Below, piece after piece: positions 53,871 through 62,514 of a DNA stretch of 64,000 nucleotides. The stretch comes from DASUPK01 sp963695675. Lineage in GTDB: Bacteria; Actinomycetota; Thermoleophilia; Solirubrobacterales; 70-9. The stretch's first letter is position 1. The number at the start of each line of letters is the position of its first letter. The DNA lies in assembly GCA_963695675.1 (NCBI GenBank), contig CAVOGY010000003.1, forward strand, positions 1-64,000, read 5' to 3'. The notes beneath the pieces are model-generated. The model made no database searches. It was not told the origin of the DNA and saw only the letters and a program-made list of their open reading frames with translations. A program made the translations under genes and the position numbers.

Positions 53871-54936
53871 GCGTGTCGCCGGCATCGTGGGGCTGCTGCT
53901 CGTATTAGGCGCCGCGGCCGTGGTCGCGATCGCCGTTTGGCCTGAGCACACCGGCGAGTCGCGGACGACGCCCACGAGCGAGAACCAAGATGCCTCGCAC
54001 GCCGGAAAGGATGCCCGTCCGAGCGAACTGAGGACGAAGGTGAGGGGTCCGACGGACATCGGGACGGCACCGCTTCCGCCCTATGCCCGCTTCGCGCTGC
54101 AGCGGGTGACCGGGCCGCTCCCGGTGCGGTATCGGTTCAAGCATCCCCCGCTCGCCGGGATCCTCTTCGACGTGAAGACCGGTCAGGTCCTGTGGCAGCG
54201 AAATCCGGGTCTCGAGCATCAGATCGCGAGCCTGACGAAGATGATGACCGCGCTGATGGTCGCCCGAAGCGATCCGCCGACCGCGCGTGTGAGGATCAGT
54301 CACAACGCGGCGAATACGCAGGGTTCCGCCACCGGGCTGCTGCCGCGCGGCCGCAAGGTCCCGCTCGAGGCGCTGCTCCAGGCGCTGATCATGATCTCGG
54401 CCAACGACGCGGCCGTCGCGCTGGCCGAGCACGACGGCGGGACGGTCCCGCGCTTCGTCAGGCAGATGAACCGCCAGGCCCGCGCGATGGGACTCTCCTG
54501 CACGCACTTCTCCACGCCCAATGGGCTGCGCGACCGCCGGAACTACTCCTGCCCGCGCGATCTGGCGACGCTCGCCCGAGCCGATCTGGCGAATCCGCGG
54601 ATCGCCCGGATCGCCCAGACGCGCTACGCGAAGCCGCGCTTTCCGATCAGGGGCAAGCACCTCTACCTGAGCAACAACCACTACTTTCTGCAACACGGCC
54701 TGGCCGGGCTTCCCGGAGCGCAGGTGACGGGACTGAAGACTGGGTTCACCGACGCCGCGGGGAGCTGCTATGTGACCACCGCGCAAATCGGCAGGCACCA
54801 CCTCGGAGTGGTCCTGATGCATTCGCCGAACCCGACGACGCAGGTCCCGGCGCTGTTCCGGGCCGGATTCGAGGAGATGGGGGCCGTCAAGCCGACGCCC
54901 CCTGCCCCCGCGCCGAGTCCGCCACCGACCGGTTGA
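53863..54936 (+). CDS. D-alanyl-D-alanine carboxypeptidase (PBP5/DacF type)
   Basis: Trims the terminal D-Ala from peptidoglycan stem peptides. The 357-residue protein has an N-terminal anchor (IVGLLLVLGAAAVVAIAVW), then the peptidase S11 domain: SLTKMMTALMV (SxxK), MISANDAAVALAEHDGG (SxN) and GLKTGFTDAAGSCYV (KTG). The Pro-rich tail (PAPAPSPPPTG) is short. The Cys in AAGSCY after KTG is usual for this group. Confidence 0.93.
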   Translation: MIKRVAGIVGLLLVLGAAAVVAIAVWPEHTGESRTTPTSENQDASHAGKDARPSELRTKVRGPTDIGTAPLPPYARFALQRVTGPLPVRYRFKHPPLAGILFDVKTGQVLWQRNPGLEHQIASLTKMMTALMVARSDPPTARVRISHNAANTQGSATGLLPRGRKVPLEALLQALIMISANDAAVALAEHDGGTVPRFVRQMNRQARAMGLSCTHFSTPNGLRDRRNYSCPRDLATLARADLANPRIARIAQTRYAKPRFPIRGKHLYLSNNHYFLQHGLAGLPGAQVTGLKTGFTDAAGSCYVTTAQIGRHHLGVVLMHSPNPTTQVPALFRAGFEEMGAVKPTPPAPAPSPPPTG

Positions 54937-55155
54937 GTCGAGGTGGTGCGGGAGCTCGTGCCAGCATCCCAGGGGTCGCGCATTCGCGCGCCCTCGTGTC
55001 ACACGCGTTGCTGTTCGTGCTCGCGAGCACGTGCGCGTTCTACTTACGGAGGGGGTGGCCTTTGCGCTGCGGCTTCACGGGTGTATGAATAGGCGCACGC
55101 AACGACATTTGTGAGGATTTAGCGGGCGAATCAGGATGATGTTCGCGGCACGGCG
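54937..55155. other. intergenic region with hairpin repeat copy 4 and a 16-bp palindrome
   Basis: No gene seen. The hairpin repeat (ggggtcgcgc-attc-gcgcgccctcgtgt) is at 54972-54999, and a perfect palindrome CGTGCTCGCGAGCACG is at 55016-55031. Either could end transcription from the carboxypeptidase gene, though there is no T-run. Confidence 0.55.
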
Positions 55156-55677
55156 ATGATCCCAGCACTTCACATCGTGGCTCTGCAGAACACGCCGCAG
55201 CAGTCAGGGGGCGGGCTGGGAGTCTCGATCGAGATCGTCGGCGCCACTGTCCTCGCCTGCACGCTGCTGACAGCGACGGTGCTGCTGCTCAGCAAGTACC
55301 GGCGCCGGAAGGACGCGATGATCCTGCGTGAGCGGCAGGCCCGGCATGAGATGCAGGAGCTCTGCCCGGACGGGTGGGCGGCGCGGATCATCCTCTACGG
55401 CGACGGGGCCCCTCTGCCGGACGACGCGCCCGGCGGCCGCAACGTCTGCGTGGAGTGGACCGAGTACGAATCGGATTCGGCGGGGCACACCGAGGTGGCC
55501 GTAGCGCGACGAATGTGGGCGCGGACGATCAGCGGCGCGCTGCGGGGGATGCTGGCCGACCGCCAGCTCGACGTTGAGCTGGAGAAGATCGAGAAGCGCG
55601 TCCTGGGGGACACCGCGGGTGGCGGCGGAGAGACCGGCCCGCCGGCAACCGGTCCGCCTGCCGGCCCGAGCCGTTAG
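55156..55677 (+). CDS. membrane-anchored hypothetical protein
   Basis: 173 residues; one N-terminal transmembrane helix (IEIVGATVLACTLLTATVLL) followed by KYRRRKDAMILRERQ, then a soluble domain with CPDGWAARIILYGDGAPLPD, CVEWTEYESDSAGHTEV, and a helical end before a Gly/Pro tail. No family recognised. Topology by positive-inside rule places the C-terminal domain in the cytoplasm. Confidence 0.6.
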   Translation: MIPALHIVALQNTPQQSGGGLGVSIEIVGATVLACTLLTATVLLLSKYRRRKDAMILRERQARHEMQELCPDGWAARIILYGDGAPLPDDAPGGRNVCVEWTEYESDSAGHTEVAVARRMWARTISGALRGMLADRQLDVELEKIEKRVLGDTAGGGGETGPPATGPPAGPSR

Positions 55678-55691
55678 CTGCGGGCGAGGGA

Positions 55692-55764
55692 TGGAGCCAG
55701 CGGGATTCGAACCCGCGACCTCCTGCTTGCAGGGCAGGCGCTCTCCCAACTGAGCTATGGCCCC
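55692..55764 (-). tRNA. tRNA-Ala (anticodon UGC)
   Basis: Minus strand: acceptor GGGGCCA with TGGCTCC, D-arm TAGCTCAGTTGGGAGAGC, anticodon stem CCTGC/GCAGG around CCTGCAA (anticodon TGC), T-arm GCGGG-TTCGAAT-CCCGC. 73 nt, CCA not encoded. Confidence 0.96.
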
Positions 55765-55844
55765 GTGGGAGCGCCGATTGTAGGCCGGGTAGGCGCATCC
55801 TCGCGAATGCCCCGTGTGAGAGACTGGCTCCGCTGGCCTGAACA

Positions 55845-55877
55845 AAACGGGTCGCGCCTGGCGGCGCGCCCTCGCAT
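55845..55877. repeat. hairpin repeat copy 3 between tRNA-Ala and the glutamate dehydrogenase gene
   Basis: aaaacgggtcgcgc-ctggcg-gcgcgccctcgcat, nearly identical to copy 2. It sits in the divergent gap just upstream of the gdh ribosome binding site, where it cannot simply be a terminator. Confidence 0.6.
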
Positions 55878-55890
55878 CACAGGAGCGGTA

Positions 55891-57255
55891 ATGGCCACCA
55901 GGGCCAAGCAACGCGAATCGGTGGGGAACGGGGAGGCGAGCGACAAGTCCCCCACGACCGTCGACGAGGCCAAGGAGCGCGCCGCGGCACAGGGAGAGCC
56001 CAAGCCCGGCCAGCGCGCCGCGATCTCCGACCTCGACATCGTCCGCTTCTACTTCGACCAGGCCGTCGAGCGCCTCGAGCTCCCCGACGACATCCGGACC
56101 GTCTTCTGGACCCCGTACCGCGAAGTCACCGTCCAGATCCCCGTCAAGCTCTCCGACGGGCGGATTCACACCTTCTCCGGCTACCGGATCCAGCACAACG
56201 GCGCCCGCGGCCCCTACAAGGGCGGGATCCGGTTTCACCCCGACGTGGACATCGACGAGGTCCGCGCCCTCGCCTCCCTGATGACCTGGAAGACGGCCGT
56301 CGCGAACGTGCCGTTCGGCGGCGCCAAGGGCGGCGTCAACTGCGCCGCCGACCAGCTCGAACGCTCCGAGGTGCAGAAGATAACCCGTTCCTTCATGGAC
56401 AAGATCGAGAAGGTCCTCGGTCCGACACGCGACATCCCGGCCCCGGACGTCAACACCAACGCCCAGGTGATGGCCTGGTTGATGGATGAGTACGGCAAGC
56501 TCCACGGCTACACCCCGGCGATCTGCACGGGCAAGCCGATCGCCCTCGAGGGCTCATACGGCCGCGAGCAGGCGACCGGACGCGGTTGCGTCTACATGTT
56601 CCGCGAGGCCGCGCCTCAGATCGGGCTGACCCCGGCCGAGAGCACCTTCGTGGTCCAGGGATACGGCAACGTCGGCTCCTGGGCGGCGCGAATCCTCCAG
56701 CAGCTGGGCGCCAAGATGGTCGGAGCCTCCGACGCCACCGGCGCGATCCGTGGCGACGCCGGTATCGACGCCGACGAACTTGCAGCGCACCTGCGCGAGG
56801 GAGGCAAGCTCACCGACTTGCCCGGCACCGAGGTGATCAGCCCGGACGACCTGCTCGCGATCGAATGCGACGTCCTGATCCCGGCGGCGCTCGGCGGCAT
56901 GATCAACGAGAGCAACGCCGACCGGATCAAAACCAAGATGATCATCGAGGGCGCCAACAGCCCCACCACCCCGGCGGCGGACGAGATCCTCGAGTCGAAT
57001 GGAATTCACGTGATCCCGGACGTGATGGCGAACGCCGGCGGAGTCGTGTGCTCCTACTTCGAGTGGGTCCAGAACCTCCAGCACTTCCGCTGGTCGGAGC
57101 GCGAAGTGAACGACAAACTCGGCGGGATCATGCGGCGCGCCTATCGTGACGTCTCGGCGCGCGCCAAGGAGGAGCGGATCTCACTCCGCCAGGCGGCCTA
57201 CCTGGTCGGGATCGAGCGGGTGGTCGAGGCGAGCCGGACCCGCGGCTACGTCTAG
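55891..57255 (+). CDS. gdhA: glutamate dehydrogenase (Glu/Leu/Phe/Val dehydrogenase family)
   Basis: Interconverts glutamate and 2-oxoglutarate plus ammonia. The ATG at 55891 follows AGGAG. The 454-residue protein has a 45-residue charged extension, then the dimerisation domain with NGARGPYKGGIRFHPDVDID, MTWKTAVANVPFGGAKGGVN (catalytic lysines), the catalytic Asp in IPAPDVNTNAQVMAW, and the Rossmann domain TFVVQGYGNVGSWAARIL. The ammonium transporter lies 4 kb away. It is convergent with, and its stop overlaps the stop of, the acidic protein. Confidence 0.93.
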   Translation: MATRAKQRESVGNGEASDKSPTTVDEAKERAAAQGEPKPGQRAAISDLDIVRFYFDQAVERLELPDDIRTVFWTPYREVTVQIPVKLSDGRIHTFSGYRIQHNGARGPYKGGIRFHPDVDIDEVRALASLMTWKTAVANVPFGGAKGGVNCAADQLERSEVQKITRSFMDKIEKVLGPTRDIPAPDVNTNAQVMAWLMDEYGKLHGYTPAICTGKPIALEGSYGREQATGRGCVYMFREAAPQIGLTPAESTFVVQGYGNVGSWAARILQQLGAKMVGASDATGAIRGDAGIDADELAAHLREGGKLTDLPGTEVISPDDLLAIECDVLIPAALGGMINESNADRIKTKMIIEGANSPTTPAADEILESNGIHVIPDVMANAGGVVCSYFEWVQNLQHFRWSEREVNDKLGGIMRRAYRDVSARAKEERISLRQAAYLVGIERVVEASRTRGYV

Positions 57256-58520
57256 TCGTCGAAGTCGAAGTCCTTCGGAGGGCCCTTCTCGAACCAGAGG
57301 CCTTCCTCCCCTTCTTCTTCCTCGTAGCGCTCCTCGGGATCGGGGGACGCCCCCTCGTACGCCTCCTCGTCCTCGACCGCGGGGCGCACTGCCGTTCCGG
57401 GCTCCTCATCCGGCGGCTCGGCCGCCGGCTCGGTGCCCGAGGCGGGCTCCTCCGCGTATGGCTCTTCCTCGTCGAGGTAAGGGGCCTCCTCCTCGACCGG
57501 CCCGAGCGCCTCGAAATCGTCGTCCGTGGCGGCGCGGTCTTCTGGCCGTGAGAGTGGGTCCTCGTCGGTCTCGAAGTCGTAGAGCTGCGGGCCGCCGGAG
57601 TCGGAGGGCGGCTCCTCGTCCGGGAGCGGCTCGTCTGTCGAGGGCGGCTCCTCCATCGGCGGCGGCTCGTAGGAGGTGTCCGGGCGCCCCAGCTCGGGCT
57701 CGGAGCCCGGCAGCGGTGATATGTCCCCGGTATCGCCGGGAGCCGGATGCTCCTCGGTGGGGACGTCCATCCGGCCGCGCGCCCTGCCGGGGGGCTCGGA
57801 GCCAGGCGGGGGCGGAGGTGGCTCCGGGACGGCGCTCTCCGGCATTGGAGTGGCGTCCGCAACCGGCTCGGAGGGCTCAGGAGACTCAGGGCTCGGCGGG
57901 CGGCTCCGGCTCGGGCGGCCTCGGCGGAGCGGGCGGGGCGGCCGTGTCCTCCGGGAACGGCTCCTCCTCCTCGATCAAATCCTCGACGGACTCCGAGCTC
58001 GCCGCGGCCGTGTCCTCGGGGAACGGCTCCTCCTCCGCGATCAAATCCTCGAGCGACTCCGAGCTCTCCGGGGAGTCGGGATCCGGCTCAGTGGGCTCGG
58101 TAGGTCTCCTCGGTCGACGGCCGGTAGCTCTCCTCGGTCGACGGCCGGTAGCTCTCGGGCTCCTCGCCAAGGCGCTCCTGACCGGGAATCTCGTCGCTGC
58201 CCCGGCAGCTCGGCCTGGCCGGGGAGCTGCTGGAGACCCTCGGGCGGGCTGATCGGCTCATCCAGGATCTCTGGCTCCGGTGGCGAGGATGGCTCTTGCG
58301 GACGAAGGGCCTCGGGCGCAACCACCATGGTCGGCTCTTCGCCGCCGTTCTCCGTCGTGCTGCCGGCTACCTCGCCGTAGAGCTCGCCGGCTGCGAACGG
58401 ATCCGGTCGATCGGTCGATCCGAACGCCTCGTCCTCGATCTCCCGCAACTCGGCGTCGCGGGCGCCGTGCTTGCGCTTCAGGTCGAGGTGTTCGCGAATC
58501 GCGTCGTCGAGTATGCCCAT
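57252..58520 (-). pseudogene. acidic Glu/Pro-rich repeat protein, three frameshifts
   Basis: The ATG whose start lies at 58520 opens MGILDDAIREHLDLKRKHGA, the N-terminal helix of a family of actinobacterial hypothetical proteins, followed by EDEAFGSTDRPDPFAAGELY. Then come long Glu/Pro/Ser-rich stretches with tandem repeats (SYRPSTEE twice; SVEDLIEEEEPFPEDTAA twice) and the end EGLWFEKGPPKDFDFDD. Joining them requires frame changes near 58200, 58105 and 57890. About 420 residues if repaired. Function unknown; the composition suggests an intrinsically disordered protein. Confidence 0.65.
57941..58154. repeat. in-gene tandem repeats (66 bp and 24 bp)
   Basis: A 66-bp unit occurs at 57941 and again at 58007; a 24-bp unit occurs at 58107-58130 and 58131-58154. 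Both encode Glu/Pro/Ser-rich segments of the acidic protein. Confidence 0.75.
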
Positions 58521-58796
58521 GATGCGCGGGTTTGCCCCCTCTCGAACCGTCAAAGCTTATGCCCTGCGGCGCACATGTGATAGCTGGCTCGCCGCCTGCA
58601 CCCTGCACCCGACCGACCAATTTCCGGCGGTTCGGCTAAGCGGTCGGCGGGCAACCAATCGTTCCGTCGCCGACGGATTTCCCGAAAAGACCGCGAGGCG
58701 CCGTCCGAAGCTCAACCTCGGGACGGCGTATCCTTGCCCCTCGACCCGCTCGGCAGGTCAGCTGCGGGGCAGGTCAAACAAATGTCCCATTCGCAC

Positions 58797-58869
58797 GGGG
58801 CTATAGCTCAGTTGGGAGAGCGCCTGGATCGCACCCAGGAGGTCGCCGGTTCGAGTCCGGCTAGCTCCA
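58797..58869 (+). tRNA. tRNA-Ala (anticodon CGC)
   Basis: Acceptor GGGGCTA with TAGCTCC, D-arm AGCTCAGTTGGGAGAGC, anticodon stem CCTGG/CCAGG around ATCGCAC (anticodon CGC), T-arm GCCGG-TTCGAGT-CCGGC. 73 nt, CCA not encoded. The 276 bases upstream hold no gene; gacggcgtatcct near 58720 offers a -10-like TATCCT. Confidence 0.94.
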
Positions 58870-59562
58870 TTGTCACGCGCGCAAATCGATACGCCGTCGG
58901 GGCCCGCCCGAGTGCATCTGCACAGGGTCGATCGGCCCAGCGGTGCGCTTGTCCTCATGCATGGGGCGGGGGGCGGGGTCGAGGCGCCGGATCTCCTCGC
59001 CGCCACCGATGCTGCGGTCTCCGAAGGCTTCAACGTCGCGCTCGTCGAGCAGCCCTATCGCGTCGCGGGTCGGCGCTCCCCGGCTTCCGCGAAGCTGCTG
59101 GACGCTGCCTGGATCGCTGTCGTCGAGCAGCTGCGGGAGGGCGCGTTGCAGGACCTGCCGCTCGTGGTCGGTGGCCGCTCACTCGGCGCGCGCGTCGCCT
59201 GCCGGACCGTCGAGGCGACCGGAGCCGGGGCCGTCCTCTGCCTCGCTTTTCCGCTCGAGCCGCCGCGCCGGGCGGGCAAGCCGCCCCAGAGCCGCCTGGA
59301 GGAGCTCGAGGCGGTCGAGGTTCCCGTTCTCGTCGTCCAGGGCGAGAGCGACCGGTTCGGTATGCCACCCCCGGGGCCCTCCCGCGAGGTCGTCGCCGTC
59401 CGTGGAGATCACGGGCTGAAGGCGGATGCCGAGGCCGTCGGAGCGGCTGTGCGAGCCTGGTTGCCCGGCGTCCTCAGCGGTGAAGCTCGGCGAGCCGCTC
59501 TGCCTCGTCCCGCAGCTCCCGCCGGGCGGCGGCGTCGAGCCGCCCGAACGGCTGCATCCTGA
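58870..59562 (+). CDS. alpha/beta hydrolase (KANL3/Tex30-like)
   Basis: 230 residues from a TTG immediately after the tRNA. Alpha/beta-hydrolase features: ALVLMHGAGGGVEAPD (oxyanion loop), the nucleophile elbow VVGGRSLGARVACRT with GxSxG, VPVLVVQGESDRFGMPP with the acid, and VRGDHGLKADA with the His. It resembles the small KANL3/Tex30 hydrolases. Its last 30 residues overlap the 3' end of the convergent gene by 89 bases and are Arg/Ala-rich, so an earlier end from an indel is possible. Confidence 0.8.
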   Translation: MSRAQIDTPSGPARVHLHRVDRPSGALVLMHGAGGGVEAPDLLAATDAAVSEGFNVALVEQPYRVAGRRSPASAKLLDAAWIAVVEQLREGALQDLPLVVGGRSLGARVACRTVEATGAGAVLCLAFPLEPPRRAGKPPQSRLEELEAVEVPVLVVQGESDRFGMPPPGPSREVVAVRGDHGLKADAEAVGAAVRAWLPGVLSGEARRAALPRPAAPAGRRRRAARTAAS

Positions 59563-60526
59563 CCTTCCCCTGCTCGAAGCGCCAGGTCCCGGCGACCTGG
59601 CCGTCCACGAGGAAGGTGGAAACCGATTGTGGCGTCCGCGCGTTGAACACCTTCGGCCTGTGCTCCTCCGGCAGGATCCCGGTGCGACGCGCGTGCGCCA
59701 GCAGGGTCGCATCCCACGTCGGCAGGAACCGCGGCGGCGCCGGCGTCTCCGGGTCGGGCAGCTGCGCCCGGGGGAGGTCCAGCAGCTCCGTGCCGTCCTC
59801 GGCGGCGAACCTGCGCAACTTGAGCCGGTCGAGCGCCCGGGCAAGCCGCGTTGGATGGAGACCCGCCCAGTTTGCGATCTCCGCGACGGCGCCCGGGCCG
59901 AACGCTCCGAGATAGCGCCGCACCAGCAACTCGACGCCGTCGACCTCGTCGATCTCCGGGGGAGGCCCGAGCCACTGATCGGAGGCCGCGTAGAGGTCGG
60001 CCCGGCGGCGCTCCCACGTGCCCGAAGGCGGCACCCGGACGAGGTCCAGCCACTGGTTGACCCCGTTGGTGACAACGCTGTCCGAGCCGAGCAGCTCGTG
60101 GATCTCGTTGCGGCTCATCGTCCCGTCCCCCAGACGCGCCCGGAGGCGACGCGCGTGAGCCGCCATCTGCGAGGCGCTGTAGCCGCGGCGTGGGCCGGCC
60201 TTGAGCCAGGCCTCGCGGCGGCCCCGGCGGATGCCGATCGCGGCAGGCCAGTAATCGCGCTTCGAGACGAGGTGGATGGTGGCCCGCATCAAGGTCCCCT
60301 GGGCGACCGATCGCCGCTCGAGCGCCTCGTCCAGCTGGCCGCGCTCAAAGGCCTCGATCCGGGCCCAAAGGCCGATGTACATGGATGGCGCGTACTGCGC
60401 CTGGAGCATGCCCATGCGCTCGAGCACCTTGGGAAGCGGGCTCTTCACCCGCTCGAGGAGCAGCTGGCGGGCGAGCAGGGCCCGATTCAGTTCGGCTTCG
60501 CTCAGGATGCGCGCATCGGCGGCCAC
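59474..60526 (-). CDS. AlkZ-like winged-helix DNA glycosylase-family protein
   Basis: 350 residues of the HTH_42/AlkZ (YcaQ) superfamily. ERMGMLQAQYAPSMYIGLWA contains Gln-x-Gln at the position of the catalytic QxQ/QxD motif of AlkZ glycosylases, which unhook interstrand crosslinks or remove bulky alkyl adducts. YLGAFGPGAVAEIANWAGLH and FLPTWDATLLAHARRTG are further family blocks, and NGQVAGTW-type VDGQVAGTWRFEQGKVRM marks the third winged helix. GTG start with TAGCCT 6 nt upstream. Substrate unknown. Confidence 0.8.
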   Translation of the reverse strand: MAADARILSEAELNRALLARQLLLERVKSPLPKVLERMGMLQAQYAPSMYIGLWARIEAFERGQLDEALERRSVAQGTLMRATIHLVSKRDYWPAAIGIRRGRREAWLKAGPRRGYSASQMAAHARRLRARLGDGTMSRNEIHELLGSDSVVTNGVNQWLDLVRVPPSGTWERRRADLYAASDQWLGPPPEIDEVDGVELLVRRYLGAFGPGAVAEIANWAGLHPTRLARALDRLKLRRFAAEDGTELLDLPRAQLPDPETPAPPRFLPTWDATLLAHARRTGILPEEHRPKVFNARTPQSVSTFLVDGQVAGTWRFEQGKVRMQPFGRLDAAARRELRDEAERLAELHR

Positions 60527-60546
60527 TCGCTGAGGCTATTGCGCGC

Positions 60547-60861
60547 TCACTCGTAGCCGGCGTCGCGGCACTTGGGAAGCGCCGTCACGTTGAGCGGCGG
60601 CTTGTGCGCGGCAGGACCCTTGCAGAAGGCCTCCGCCTTGGGTCCACAGAGATCGGTAGAGCTTCCCCCCATCGTGCTCGGCAGCTCCACCCTGATGCAG
60701 CCGGCCCCAGGGCCGGAGGAGCTCGTAGCGATCGCCACTACCACGGTCGCGGCAACCGCAACCGCCAACAGGGCGACCACGAATTTGACCAGCCGCCGTT
60801 CGCGGCGCGTGGTCTGCCGCAAGGGAGTGTTGACGCGCTGCCAGTGTCCTTGGAGCGGCAC
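60547..60861 (-). CDS. small single-pass membrane protein with conserved cysteines
   Basis: 104 residues. A basic N-terminus (RQTTRRERRLVK) precedes one membrane helix (VVALLAVAVAATVVVAIA), then an outer domain with four Cys (GCIRVEL, DLCGPK, FCKGP, KCRDAGY) that could form two disulfides. No family recognised. It starts 335 bases upstream of, and probably separate from, the AlkZ-like gene. Confidence 0.6.
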   Translation of the reverse strand: MPLQGHWQRVNTPLRQTTRRERRLVKFVVALLAVAVAATVVVAIATSSSGPGAGCIRVELPSTMGGSSTDLCGPKAEAFCKGPAAHKPPLNVTALPKCRDAGYE

Positions 60862-61060
60862 GCTTCCAGTCTAAGAGCGGAATTCCGAGGCTGGTTCGAC
60901 CAAGTGTCGAGATTGCGAGGGGGGATTTCCACCGTATGGAGGTAGGAGCCGGACCGCCGGTCAGGCACTCTCCGGCGCGTCTTTACCGGTCCGGACGTCG
61001 TGGTGACGGTCGGCAGGGATCGCCACTGCTCGATATCGAAAGAAAGGAGAAGGCCAACCT

Positions 61061-62449
61061 ATGCCCACGTGGGTGCCTTATCCCGATTTTGTGAACCCTG
61101 GCGACAATGCCTGGCAGCTCACCGCGGCGACCCTGGTCGGCCTGATGAGTGTGCCCGGCCTCGTCGTGCTCTACGGCGGCGTGATGCAGAAGCGCTGGTC
61201 GGTGAACTCGATGATGATGTCCTTCGTCGCGTTCGCCCTGGTGCTGATCGTCTGGGTTCTCTACGGGTTCAAGTTCGCCTTTGGCAGCCCGCTCCACATC
61301 TTCGGGGCCTCGGATTCGTCGTTCTTCGGGAACATGTGGGGAACGCCGGCCTCGGTCCTGGGGACGGGCGCGGAACAGTCTCAGGCGGCGATCCCGTTGG
61401 TGACCCTGGGGCCGGCGTTCAACTTCAGCCAACCGACGCTGGTCTATTTCCAGTTCGTGTTCGCCGCGATCACGCCGATCCTGATGCTCGGGTCGGTACT
61501 CGGCCGGATCAACTTCCGGGCCTGGATCCCGTTCGTGATCCTGTGGTCAAGCATCATCTACACCGTCAACGCCTTCCTGATCTGGGGCGGCGGCTATTGG
61601 TCGGCGCACGGGGCGCTCGACTTCTCCGGCGGTTACGTGATCCACTTGGCCGCGGGCGTCTCGGGCTTCGTGGCGGCCGCCGTGATCGGGCCTCGTCTCC
61701 AGCGTGACCGCGAGATCGACGCACCGAACAACCTGTTGATGGTCGCCACCGGGGCGGGCCTGCTGTGGCTGGGCTGGAACGGCTTCAACGGCGGCGATCC
61801 GTACTTCGCGGGCAGCGATGCGTCGCTCGCGGTGCTCAATACGAACCTGGCATGTGCCGTGGCCTTCCTGTCGTGGATCGGGCTCGACTACGCGACGGGC
61901 CACAAGCCGAGCCTGATCTCGAGCGTCAACGGCATGATCACGGGGCTGGTTGTGATCACGCCGGCAGCGGGTTTCGTCAACGGCTGGGGCGCCCTCTGCA
62001 TCGGGCTGATCGGCGGAACGATCTGCTACTTCGCGCTCAACTACCTGAGCCGGGTGCGGCCGTTCCGCAACGTCGACGACACCCTCGGCGTGATCTACAC
62101 GCACGGGTTCGCCGGTCTTGGCGGCGGACTGTTGCTCGGGTTCTTCTGCGACCCGAACATCATCGTGTACGCGGCGACCGGTGGCGGGGCCACGGATCTG
62201 CCCGGGATCGCGGGCATATTCAACGGCGGCAATGCCGAACTGCTCAAGGACGAGCTGGTCACCGGCCTATGGGTGATCGGCTTCTCTGCGGCGGGCACGT
62301 TCATCCTGCTGAAGCTGGTGGGACTGTTCGTACCGCTCCGGATGGAGGAGGCCGACCTGGAGGAAGGGGACATCGCCGTGCACGGACACGAGGTCTACCC
62401 CTCGGACGTCCCGTCGCTGGCGTATCCGTCTGGCGCACAGGCCGGATAG
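61061..62449 (+). CDS. amt: ammonium transporter
   Basis: Eleven-helix channel of 462 residues that brings in ammonium. GLVVLYGGVMQKRWSVNSMM is helix 2, GGGYWSAHGALDFSGGYVIH holds the Asp-Phe-Ser-Gly-Gly signature and a pore His, LGWNGFNGGDP and GFAGLGGGLLLGFF follow. The start ATG has AAAGGAGAAGG upstream. No glnK follows it, unlike many amt genes; instead a convergent LysR gene does. Confidence 0.95.
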   Translation: MPTWVPYPDFVNPGDNAWQLTAATLVGLMSVPGLVVLYGGVMQKRWSVNSMMMSFVAFALVLIVWVLYGFKFAFGSPLHIFGASDSSFFGNMWGTPASVLGTGAEQSQAAIPLVTLGPAFNFSQPTLVYFQFVFAAITPILMLGSVLGRINFRAWIPFVILWSSIIYTVNAFLIWGGGYWSAHGALDFSGGYVIHLAAGVSGFVAAAVIGPRLQRDREIDAPNNLLMVATGAGLLWLGWNGFNGGDPYFAGSDASLAVLNTNLACAVAFLSWIGLDYATGHKPSLISSVNGMITGLVVITPAAGFVNGWGALCIGLIGGTICYFALNYLSRVRPFRNVDDTLGVIYTHGFAGLGGGLLLGFFCDPNIIVYAATGGGATDLPGIAGIFNGGNAELLKDELVTGLWVIGFSAAGTFILLKLVGLFVPLRMEEADLEEGDIAVHGHEVYPSDVPSLAYPSGAQAG

Positions 62450-62473
62450 CGCCTGGTCCTCCCGACGCTGCAC

Positions 62474-62505
62474 CCGCCGCCCCCGCCGCAAGGTGGGGGC
62501 GGCGG
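62474..62505. terminator. GC-rich stem-loop between amt and the LysR gene
   Basis: A perfect 11-bp stem, CCGCCGCCCCC (62474-62484) with GGGGGCGGCGG (62495-62505), 10-nt loop. No T-run, but it sits exactly between convergent genes. Confidence 0.6.
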
Positions 62506-62514
62506 TCGTATGGG

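Noticed and set aside
55016..55031. 16-bp perfect palindrome as a terminator or recombination site
   Set aside because: No T-run, no partner repeat and no recombinase gene nearby; noted within the intergenic entry only.
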